DNA of 60,111 nucleotides from Salinivenus lutea (GTDB lineage Bacteria; Bacteroidota; Rhodothermia; Rhodothermales; Salinibacteraceae). The position numbers and the translations under genes were made by a program. The notes beneath the pieces were generated by a model. That model saw only the letters and a program-made list of their open reading frames with translations. It made no database searches and was not told where the DNA came from. Positions 27,873 through 35,052 of the stretch are shown here, one piece after another; within the stretch, counting starts at the first letter, position 1, and each line of letters begins with the position of its first letter. The stretch lies in the NCBI GenBank assembly GCA_002894685.1, contig NCRC01000024.1, positions 1 to 60,111 of the forward strand, written 5' to 3'.

Positions 27873-29420
27873 TCAGTTGCCGTCCCCGGACTCCTCATCG
27901 CTCGTTTTAATCATGGCCACGGTGCGGTTGCTGCGCGTGAGCACGTCCTGGGCCACGCGCTGTACGTCCTCGACCGTTACGGCCTGGATGTCCTCAAGCC
28001 GACGGAAGACCGTCCGCCAGTCGCCCGTGAGGGTTTCGGTTTCCGCAAACTGAATGGCCAGGCCCATGTTGGAGTCGAGTTGCCCGATGAGCTGGCTGCG
28101 GGAGCGCGTCTTGGCCCGTTCCAGCTCAGCCTGCGTGATGCCGTTCGTCTTGATGCTGTCGAGTTCAGCGTAGATGTCCTGCTCCACGCTGTCGGGCGAG
28201 ACGCCGCGACTCGGCACGCCAATAATGCCGAACAGCGTCGGGTACTTGCTTCCGGGGAAGGCGGGAATGGCCTGGACCTGCAGGGCCTTCTCCTGCTCGA
28301 CCAGGCGCTGGTACAGCCGACTCGTGCGCCCCCCGGTGAGCACGTCGGCAAGCACGTCGTACACGGGGGCGTTCGCACTCTGCATGCTTCCGCGGTGGTA
28401 GCCCATCACCACAAACGGCTGGGTCTGCTCCCGAATGACCACGCGACGCTCCCCCAGCTGCTCCGGTTCGTCGGACCGCACAGGCAGCGGCTCCTCCCCG
28501 GCTTCCAGGCGGCCGAAGTACTCCTCCGCCAGCGCCCGCATCCGCTCCGGGTCCACGTCGCCCGAGATGCCGACCGTCAGGTTCTCGGTCCCGTAGTGCG
28601 CCTCAAAGAACTCCCGGGCGTCGGTCCGCGAGAGGCGCTGGAGATCCGACATGTGTCCGATCGTGGGGTTGCCGTAGGGGTGCGCCTTGAACGCCGTCGT
28701 CAAGAACTCCTCAAAGAGACGCCCCGTCGGACTCGACTCCGTCCGCTGCCGGCGCTCTTCCATCACCACGTCGCGCTCGGTGTAGAACTCCCGCAGCACC
28801 GGATTCGCAAAGCGATCCGACTCCAGGGCAAAGAAGAGCTCGGCCTTGTTCGCCGGCAGGCTGTACCGGTAGATCGTCGCGTCGGGCGAGGTGGTGGCGT
28901 TGATATTCGTCGCCCCTTCCCGTTCAAGGAGGTTCTCGAACGCGCCGTCCTCGATGTAGGACTGGGCCTCCTCCTGCGCATCCTGAAACTGCTGCTCCAA
29001 GTCCGCAATGCGGGCGGAGTCGGCCTGTGGGCCTTTCATGCGTTCCCGGCGGAGCGCGAGATACACCTCTTCCTGCTGCTGCAGGGCCGCCCGTTCCTTC
29101 TGGATGTCCTGGGTGCCGATCGTGGTCGTGCCCTTAAAGGCCATGTGCTCGAACATGTGGGCCACCCCCGTTTTGCCCTCCGGCTCATCCACCGAGCCGA
29201 CGTCGGCGTACGTGGCAAAGGAGGCGACGGGCGCATCGGGGCGCTCCACCACCACAACGTCGAGCCCGTTGTCGAGCGTAAAGGTGGTCACCTTCTCCTC
29301 GAACTGTCCGAGCAGGTCCTGCCCCTCCGCAGCGGGGACGACACAGGCAAGAAGCAGGAGCGCGGTGCAGAGGGGACGGCGCACCGCTCCCCAGAGTGAA
29401 CCAGACGAGGCGAACGGCAT
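27873..29420 (-). CDS. M16-family zinc peptidase, catalytic subunit
   Basis: A 515-residue exported peptidase. Signal peptide LCTALLLLACVVPAAEG, then LDNGLDVVVVERPDAPVAS, the zinc/catalytic motif HMFEHMAFKG near residue 91 (HxxEH), a helical insert rich in charged residues around 120-165, and the second-half Y-containing ERRVVIREQTQPFVVMGYHRG. The ATG at 29420 gives the signal peptide directly. It is 57 bases upstream of the inactive partner. Confidence 0.9.
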   Translation of the reverse strand: MPFASSGSLWGAVRRPLCTALLLLACVVPAAEGQDLLGQFEEKVTTFTLDNGLDVVVVERPDAPVASFATYADVGSVDEPEGKTGVAHMFEHMAFKGTTTIGTQDIQKERAALQQQEEVYLALRRERMKGPQADSARIADLEQQFQDAQEEAQSYIEDGAFENLLEREGATNINATTSPDATIYRYSLPANKAELFFALESDRFANPVLREFYTERDVVMEERRQRTESSPTGRLFEEFLTTAFKAHPYGNPTIGHMSDLQRLSRTDAREFFEAHYGTENLTVGISGDVDPERMRALAEEYFGRLEAGEEPLPVRSDEPEQLGERRVVIREQTQPFVVMGYHRGSMQSANAPVYDVLADVLTGGRTSRLYQRLVEQEKALQVQAIPAFPGSKYPTLFGIIGVPSRGVSPDSVEQDIYAELDSIKTNGITQAELERAKTRSRSQLIGQLDSNMGLAIQFAETETLTGDWRTVFRRLEDIQAVTVEDVQRVAQDVLTRSNRTVAMIKTSDEESGDGN

Positions 29421-29625
29421 GGGACACAAAGAATTTGGAACAAGACGCGCGAGCGACAAGAGGGGATCAAATTCTCTACGGAACGGACCGCAGCTTGGAT
29501 CCCGCCCCGCAAAACGGACACACTTACGAAACTGTTACGGGTCGCGCTTCTGCCGGTCGCCCGAACGAATCTCGCGTTCCCTGCGTTGTACGAATTCCGC
29601 TTGTTGTAGCAGCTTTCCCCAGCTT

Positions 29626-29919
29626 ATGCAGTTCATTAATCAACCCGAGGCCGCGGACGATGAGGAATGGTGGGACCGGTTCAAGGAGCTTCTCGACGAC
29701 CAGAACGACTGGCCCACCCGCTACACGTTTAAGTTTATCGCCCCCGCCGGTCGGCTCGACGACTTAAAATCCGTCTTTGGCGACCATACGGTCCGCGTTC
29801 GGGAGTCGAGCAAGGGAAACTACAAAAGCGTGACGGCTCACCTGCGCATGTCATCGAGCGAAGAGGTGGTGGCCATCTACGAGGAAGCGTCGAGCATCGA
29901 CGGGGTGATCTCCCTGTAG
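29626..29919 (+). CDS. DUF493 (YbeD-like) family protein
   Basis: A 97-residue ferredoxin-like-fold protein of the DUF493/YbeD family. Seen: YTFKFIAPAGRLDDLKSVFG near residues 33-52, VRVRESSKGNYKSVTAHLRM at 56-75, and EEVVAIYEEASSIDGVISL at the end. YbeD of Escherichia coli is implicated in control of lipoate metabolism, but the function of this branch is not known. Divergent from the M16 pair. Confidence 0.8.
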   Translation: MQFINQPEAADDEEWWDRFKELLDDQNDWPTRYTFKFIAPAGRLDDLKSVFGDHTVRVRESSKGNYKSVTAHLRMSSSEEVVAIYEEASSIDGVISL

Positions 29920-29984
29920 CGCCCCCTGCGGGTGCCCGTTCCGGACGGACCCGCCCCCCACCGGGGGACCGGGAACTTTCCGTC

Positions 29985-29997
29985 TGTGTTTACCTGT
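29985..29997. promoter_or_regulatory. TGTRTTTAC-type motif upstream of the GntR gene
   Basis: TGTGTTTACCTGT, 56 bases before the GntR start. It shares TGTRTTTAC with three further sites upstream of the cbb3, DUF2892 and dps units. The GTGTTTAC core is one base away from the HutC-type GntR consensus GTNTANAC, so autoregulation is plausible. Confidence 0.45.
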
Positions 29998-30052
29998 CAT
30001 AATGTGTTCGCGTTCTCGGAGGCCTCCCCCCATTCCCCCGCCGCCCCCTGCC

Positions 30053-30853
30053 ATGGACCTCGAATCGGGCCGTCCCCGTCACGAGCAAATTAGCGACTAC
30101 CTCCGAGAGCAGATCGAGAGTGACGCGTACGCGGCCGACGAAAAGTTGCCATCCGAAAAAGAGCTCGGCGACCTGTTCGATGTCAGCCGGGTGACCGTGC
30201 GGCGGGCGCTTCAGACCCTGGAGCACGAGGGCTACATTTACCGCCGGCAGGGCCTCGGCTCATTCGTCCAGGACCGTCAGGCCGCGCAGGGGCTCGTTCG
30301 CCTCACGGACTTTGCCCAGGACATGGCCCAGGCCGGCCTGGAGGCGTCGTCGGAGGTGCTCCACCACGCCCCCGAGTCGCCGCCCCCCGCGGTGGCGACC
30401 CAGCTGGGCCTCGACGACGAAACGACGGTGATGCGGCTCGACCGGCTCCGCCTGGGCGACGGCCGCCCCGTCGCGTTCGACCGCACGTGGCTCCCGATGT
30501 TTTACGCCCAGCTCCTGGAGGACCACGACCTGTCCCAGGAAACCATCTACGGCATTTTGGAGCAGGACTACGACATACCTGTGCTCCGCGGCCACTACCG
30601 GCTGACGGCCGCCAACGCGCCCCCCGACATGGCGGAGGCCCTGAAGATCGAGCCCGGGGAGGCGCTCCTTCTTATCGAACGGCTCTCCCTCACGCAAGGG
30701 GACAAACCGATCTACTTCCAGCGCCGCTACTACCGGAGCGACCGGGTGGCCTACGAGCTGGAGCTGGCCCGTGATACCAATGCCCATCCCCCCAAGCAGG
30801 GCATGCCCCTCCGCGACTTCGAACCGGTTTTTGATTCGTCCCCGGACTCCTAA
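30053..30853 (+). CDS. GntR-family transcriptional regulator (HutC/UTRA type)
   Basis: A 266-residue regulator. The winged helix-turn-helix is at about residues 8-72 (LPSEKELGDLFDVSRVTVRR, then LEHEGYIYRRQGLGSFV). The C-terminal effector domain, about 85-255, is UTRA (HutC family): LDRLRLGDGRPVAFDRTWLP, IYGILEQDYDIPV, LLLIERLSLTQGDKPIYFQR. Ligand unknown. The ATG at 30053 was chosen; an earlier ATG at 30002 adds a poly-proline stretch. The rhodanese lipoprotein starts 6 bases after the stop, so the two form an operon. Confidence 0.9.
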   Translation: MDLESGRPRHEQISDYLREQIESDAYAADEKLPSEKELGDLFDVSRVTVRRALQTLEHEGYIYRRQGLGSFVQDRQAAQGLVRLTDFAQDMAQAGLEASSEVLHHAPESPPPAVATQLGLDDETTVMRLDRLRLGDGRPVAFDRTWLPMFYAQLLEDHDLSQETIYGILEQDYDIPVLRGHYRLTAANAPPDMAEALKIEPGEALLLIERLSLTQGDKPIYFQRRYYRSDRVAYELELARDTNAHPPKQGMPLRDFEPVFDSSPDS

Positions 30854-30859
30854 CGCCGC

Positions 30860-31387
30860 ATGCGTACCCTCCTCACCTCGGCCCTGTGCCTGCTCGTCCT
30901 GCAGACCGGCTGCTCGCAGGACCTGAAGTGGTCGGCCGTAAACCGCATGATCGCGGCCGACTTCCCCGACGTGCCCACCCTCACGACGGACTCGCTCGCC
31001 GCCCGCCTCGCCGACTCAACGGCCCCGCGCCCTCTTCTTCTCGACGCCCGATCGGCGGAGGAGTACGCCGTCAGTCACCTCCCCGGCGCCCGCCGCGTGT
31101 CCCCGACGCCCGATTCGATTGCGGGGCTCGATACGTTGTCTCGCGATCGCCCCATCGTCGTGTACTGCAGCGTGGGCTACCGCTCGGCCCGCGTCACCAC
31201 TCATCTGCGCAGCCAGGGATTCTCCAACGTCCGGAACCTCGAAGGCTCTCTCTTCCGCTGGGCGAACGAGGGACGCCCGGTGGTGCGCAACGGCACCCCT
31301 GTGCAGGCCGTGCACCCGTACGACGCCACCTGGGGCACGCTGCTGAACGACCCGCTGCACTGCAGGTCCCCCGGCAGCTGTTCCTGA
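30860..31387 (+). CDS. Rhodanese-domain lipoprotein
   Basis: A 175-residue lipoprotein with lipobox LQTGC (Cys18). One rhodanese domain follows: PLLLDARSAEEYAVSHLPGA, then the active loop VVYCSVGYRSA with Cys103, then GFSNVRNLEGSLFRWANEG. The catalytic cysteine is present, so sulfur transfer from a donor such as thiosulfate or persulfide in the periplasm is possible. It shares an operon with the GntR regulator and precedes the cbb3 oxidase genes. Confidence 0.88.
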   Translation: MRTLLTSALCLLVLQTGCSQDLKWSAVNRMIAADFPDVPTLTTDSLAARLADSTAPRPLLLDARSAEEYAVSHLPGARRVSPTPDSIAGLDTLSRDRPIVVYCSVGYRSARVTTHLRSQGFSNVRNLEGSLFRWANEGRPVVRNGTPVQAVHPYDATWGTLLNDPLHCRSPGSCS

Positions 31388-31527
31388 TCCGTCGCACCGG
31401 CGGCGGGGCCGCGGTCCCAAAGCAACGATTCCGGGCCTCCCCCGTTTGATCACCGTGTAAAGACGATCGCCCACGCCCCTCTTCGCAGGATCCTTCGGTG
31501 ATCTAAAGATTACATTTCTCACCGGCA

Positions 31528-31543
31528 ACCTGTAAATACAGGT
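31528..31543. promoter_or_regulatory. Palindrome ACCTGT-AAAT-ACAGGT before the cbb3 operon
   Basis: Perfect 6-bp inverted repeat with a 4-base centre. On the minus strand it contains TGTATTTAC, the motif shared with three other sites nearby. It lies 22 bases before the first start codon of the cbb3 gene set, where a bound repressor would block transcription or early elongation. Confidence 0.6.
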
Positions 31544-31565
31544 AACAATAAAACGACGCCGTTTT

Positions 31566-31778
31566 ATGTCTGAGGCTCAATTCGATGTCGAGCGCGCCAC
31601 GGGGGGACTCGTGATGGCGCTTTTCGTCGCCTCCGCCCTGCTGCTGGCCGCTCTGCTGTACTTCGTCCTTCAAGATATGGACCGCCGCACCGAGGCGGCC
31701 GCCGACTCCACGTCGCAGGCCATCCACGCCGCACCGTCCGCCCCGTCCGCCGGTCCGCTTCCCCCTACACACTCATGA
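31566..31778 (+). CDS. Small single-TM protein at the head of the cbb3 operon
   Basis: A 70-residue protein with one transmembrane helix (GLVMALFVASALLLAALLYFVL, about residues 13-34) and a Pro/Ala/Ser-rich tail. I do not recognise a family. Size and position resemble small oxidase-associated proteins such as CcoQ, but there is no sequence support. Its TGA stop overlaps the next start by 4 bases (ATGA), indicating translational coupling. Confidence 0.7.
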   Translation: MSEAQFDVERATGGLVMALFVASALLLAALLYFVLQDMDRRTEAAADSTSQAIHAAPSAPSAGPLPPTHS

Positions 31779-32005
31779 GCTACACTCCCCTCGCCGCCAT
31801 TCTGCTGGTCCTGGTGCTTGGGGCCGGGGCCACGCTCACCATTCTCTTTTACGCGAACCAGAAGGGGCACTTTCGGAATCTCAAGGCCGGGGCCTACCTC
31901 ATCTTCGACGACGATGAGCCGGTCGGGACCCCACAGGACCAGATCTTTTACCCGGACGACGGGCCCGCCCCCGACGACAACGAACCGCGCACGCCCTCAG
32001 CGTAG
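31775..32005 (+). CDS. ccoS: CcoS-like cbb3 oxidase assembly protein
   Basis: A 76-residue protein with one N-terminal TM helix (AAILLVLVLGAGATLTILFYA) followed by GHFRNLKAGAYLIFDDDEPV, which matches the CcoS pattern of aromatic/Asp motif after the helix. CcoS is needed for cofactor loading of cbb3 oxidase subunit I in other bacteria. Coupled to the preceding small protein and 53 bases ahead of ccoN. Confidence 0.75.
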   Translation: MSYTPLAAILLVLVLGAGATLTILFYANQKGHFRNLKAGAYLIFDDDEPVGTPQDQIFYPDDGPAPDDNEPRTPSA

Positions 32006-32058
32006 CGGCCAGGGGCTTGTCTTCTCTGCTTTGCTTCTCTCCGCTCCCCGAGGCTCTC

Positions 32059-33582
32059 ATGTCCGACGCGTCTTCCGAGTCCGCTCCCCAATCGTCGCCG
32101 CCGGCCGGGTCCTCGCTCCCCGCCAACTGGCGTCGCGTCGTCGACGAATCGACCCGCGGCCCCGTCGTTGCCTTCATCGCGAGCGCCACGGCCTGGCTCC
32201 TCATCGGCTCTCTGCTGGCGCTCATCGCGAGCTTCAAGTTTCAGTTTCCGGACTGGTGGGTCCAGCAGTCCTGGCTCACCTTTGGGCGTGTGCGCCCGGC
32301 CCACCTGAACACCGTCATCTACGGCTGGATTTCGATGGCCGGAGTGGGCATCAGCATCTGGCTCTGGGCCCGTCTCCTGAAGACGAGGCTCCGGGGACAG
32401 TGGCTTCTCCTTCTCAGCGTCGGGCTCTGGAACGTCGGCATGGTCGTGGGCACGATTGGAATCCTTGCCGGCTACTCGCGCGCCATTGAGTGGGTGGAGA
32501 TGCCGCTCGCCGCCTTTGCCTTGATCGTCCCGGCCCTGCTGCTGGCGGTGGTCGCCTTTATCCGCACCCTGTGGCAACGCCACGTGCAACACCTGTACAT
32601 CTCGGTGTGGTACATCGGCGCCTCGCTGCTGTGGGGTCCGTTTCTGGTGATTGCAATCTTACTGCCCATTTACAGTGGGATACCGGAGGCCACCGCCAAC
32701 TGGTGGTACGCGCACAACATCCTGGGCCTCTGGATTACGCCGCCCGCCCTGGCCGCGGCCTACTACTTTATTCCGAAGGTGATTGGCCGGCCCGTGCATA
32801 GCTACCACCTGTCGTACCTCGGCTTCTGGACACTGGCCCTCTTCTACAACTGGGCCGGCGTGCACCACCTGGTGGGCGGGCCCGCCCCGCAGTGGGTGGT
32901 CACGGTCTCCATCGCTTTTAGCGCCATGATGATCGTCCCGGTCATCGTCGTCGCCGTCAACCACCACCTCACCGTCGTCGGGCACTTCAAAAAACTGCTC
33001 TACAGCCCCACGCTCCGCTTCGTGGTGTTCGGCGCCATGAGCTACACGGTCGTCAGCCTGCAGGGGTCGCTGCAGTCGTTTCGGTACTGGCAGGAGGTCA
33101 CCCACTTTACGCACTACACCATCGCCCACTCGCACCTGGGCGTCTACGCCTTCGCCACGATGATTGCCTTCGGGTCCATCTACTACATCATGCCTCGCGT
33201 GGTGGACTGGGAGTGGAGCAGCCCCCGCCTCATCAGCCTCCACTTCTGGAGCACGGGCCTCGGCGTGGGCGCCTACGTGACGGCCCTCACGATTGGCGGG
33301 GTGATCCAGGGCCTGCAGTTGCTGGACCCCGATGTGAGCTTCCTCACCATTGTCGAGGACACGAAGCCGTGGCTCGTCGTGCGCTCGGTCTCCGGGACGC
33401 TCATGACGATCGGTCACTTCGTGTTTGCCTACCTGCTCGCCCGCATCCTCCTGCAGAGCGGGGCGCGCCCGGACGGCCCCGCCTACTTCCACCCCGTCCC
33501 CGAAGGCACCTTCGACACCACGGGCGGCGACGGCAGGGGCTCTGCCCCCACCCCCGCCCTCGACCCGGAGTCGACGTCCTGA
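32059..33582 (+). CDS. ccoN: cbb3-type cytochrome c oxidase subunit I
   Basis: A 507-residue haem-copper oxidase catalytic subunit with about 12 TM helices. Haem and CuB ligand histidines appear in PAHLNTVIYGW (low-spin haem), WYAHNILGLWITPP, NWAGVHHLVGG and TIAHSHLGVYAF. It lacks the glutamate of A-type oxidases in the helix VI position, as in C-type enzymes. The ATG at 32059 begins an acidic N-terminal tail (SDASSESAPQSSPP). It reduces oxygen to water with electrons from CcoO/CcoP and has high oxygen affinity in the family. Confidence 0.95.
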   Translation: MSDASSESAPQSSPPAGSSLPANWRRVVDESTRGPVVAFIASATAWLLIGSLLALIASFKFQFPDWWVQQSWLTFGRVRPAHLNTVIYGWISMAGVGISIWLWARLLKTRLRGQWLLLLSVGLWNVGMVVGTIGILAGYSRAIEWVEMPLAAFALIVPALLLAVVAFIRTLWQRHVQHLYISVWYIGASLLWGPFLVIAILLPIYSGIPEATANWWYAHNILGLWITPPALAAAYYFIPKVIGRPVHSYHLSYLGFWTLALFYNWAGVHHLVGGPAPQWVVTVSIAFSAMMIVPVIVVAVNHHLTVVGHFKKLLYSPTLRFVVFGAMSYTVVSLQGSLQSFRYWQEVTHFTHYTIAHSHLGVYAFATMIAFGSIYYIMPRVVDWEWSSPRLISLHFWSTGLGVGAYVTALTIGGVIQGLQLLDPDVSFLTIVEDTKPWLVVRSVSGTLMTIGHFVFAYLLARILLQSGARPDGPAYFHPVPEGTFDTTGGDGRGSAPTPALDPESTS

Positions 33583-33629
33583 CCCGGACGTGCCTCCCCT
33601 CCATGCTCTGACTGTTTCCCGCTTCTCCC

Positions 33630-34226
33630 ATGACGCGCGCTGCCCTCATTTTTCTCGGGGCGTTTGCGGCGGTGGCCATGAGCTTTACGGCCCTCGCCCT
33701 CCTCCCCAGCCTCCAGCTCTCCACCATCGAGCCCACCCCCGGCACGAGCGACTACACCTACAGCGAGCAGCTGGGGCGCGAGGTGTACATCCGGGAGGGC
33801 TGCATGTACTGCCACAGCCAGCAGGTGCGCCCCGAGGGCTTCGGGGCCGACCAGGCGCGCGGGTGGGGGCCGCGAGGGTCCCGGCCCGGCGACTACGTGT
33901 ACGACGAGACGCACCAGCTGGGCACCATGCGCACCGGACCCGACCTCCACGACATCGGCAGCCGGCAGCCGAGCCGCGACTGGCAGCTGGCCCACCTCTA
34001 CCAGCCCCGCTCCGTAAGCCCCGGCTCCGTGATGCCCGCCTACCCGTATCTGTTCGAGGTCAAACGGGAATCCAACGTGCGCCCCTCGGAGGTCACCGTG
34101 CCGCTGAGCAGCGAGTACGCGCCCCCGGGCGACAGCGTCGTGGTGGCCACTCAGGAGGCCCTGGCCCTCTACGACTACCTCATGACCCTTACGCTGGACC
34201 CGATCGATCAAAACAGCGACGGCTGA
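33630..34226 (+). CDS. ccoO: cbb3-type oxidase subunit II, mono-haem cytochrome c
   Basis: A 198-residue membrane-anchored cytochrome. N-terminal TM helix (ALIFLGAFAAVAMSFTALALL), then GREVYIREGCMYCHSQQVRP with the haem c motif CMYCH (Cys58, Cys61, His62), and GSVMPAYPYLFE, whose methionine can be the sixth ligand. Typical for CcoO. Transcribed with ccoN (47-base gap). Confidence 0.94.
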   Translation: MTRAALIFLGAFAAVAMSFTALALLPSLQLSTIEPTPGTSDYTYSEQLGREVYIREGCMYCHSQQVRPEGFGADQARGWGPRGSRPGDYVYDETHQLGTMRTGPDLHDIGSRQPSRDWQLAHLYQPRSVSPGSVMPAYPYLFEVKRESNVRPSEVTVPLSSEYAPPGDSVVVATQEALALYDYLMTLTLDPIDQNSDG

Positions 34227-34266
34227 GCCCGTCCCGCCGTCCTCTCCTCTAACTTCGCTCCCCCTC

Positions 34267-35016
34267 ATGGCCGACGACGATCGCCCCTCCGCCGCGCCCG
34301 ACCCGCCGTCCGGCTCCTCCGACTCCTCGCCGGAGCCGATTGACATGCTGCGGCCCCTCTTCCGCGAGGAGCCCCTGCCGCCCGAGGGCGGCGAGCCGCC
34401 GCAGCTCTGGCTGTGGATGCTCATCTTCGGCGTCCTGCTCTTCTGCGTGCTCTACCTCGGACTGTACGCGGGCGACTTTGGGCCGGACCCCTGGCTGCAA
34501 TCGCCCGAGCCCGTCGCGCAGTCCGGGGGGCCGCCCGAGGCGGAGGCCGTCAGCGGGTCGCAGGTCTACAGCGCCCGCTGCGCCAGCTGCCACCAGACCA
34601 ACGGCCAGGGCGTCTCCGGCGCCTTTCCGCCCCTCATTGGCACGAGCTGGGTGGAGAACAGAGGCCAAATCATCCGCATCCTGCTGCACGGCATGCAGGG
34701 GGAGGTGACGGTGCAGGGCGACACCTACAACGGTAACATGCCGGCCTGGGGCGAGGTCCTGAACGATGAGGAAATCGCCGCGGTCATCACGCACGTGCGG
34801 CAGTCGTGGGAGAACGACTACGACGAGGTGACGGCGGAGGAAGTGGCCGCCGTCCGCTCCGCGACGGAGGGGCGCAGCGCTCCCTGGGAGGCCGAGGAGC
34901 TCCAGCAGGACGCCAATCAGACCGTCCCGGCCGGCGACGACGCCACGGCAAACGAACGCACGACCGGGCAGCGGCTCTACGACCAGATTGTGGCCGCTCG
35001 CTCTGCCACGCCGTAG
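34267..35016 (+). CDS. CcoP-like membrane cytochrome c with a single haem
   Basis: A 249-residue protein. Acidic N-terminal tail, one TM helix (LWLWMLIFGVLLFCVLYLGL, about 47-66), then one cytochrome c domain with CASCH (Cys105-His109) and the methionine-containing loop NGNMPAWGEVLNDEEIAAV. Canonical CcoP carries two haem c groups, so this version has only one. The remaining ~60 residues are acidic and without a motif. Position after ccoO supports its role as the third oxidase subunit. Confidence 0.85.
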   Translation: MADDDRPSAAPDPPSGSSDSSPEPIDMLRPLFREEPLPPEGGEPPQLWLWMLIFGVLLFCVLYLGLYAGDFGPDPWLQSPEPVAQSGGPPEAEAVSGSQVYSARCASCHQTNGQGVSGAFPPLIGTSWVENRGQIIRILLHGMQGEVTVQGDTYNGNMPAWGEVLNDEEIAAVITHVRQSWENDYDEVTAEEVAAVRSATEGRSAPWEAEELQQDANQTVPAGDDATANERTTGQRLYDQIVAARSATP

Positions 35017-35052
35017 GACGGCGTCCCTTTTTCGGACCGGCTCTCCTCGTTC

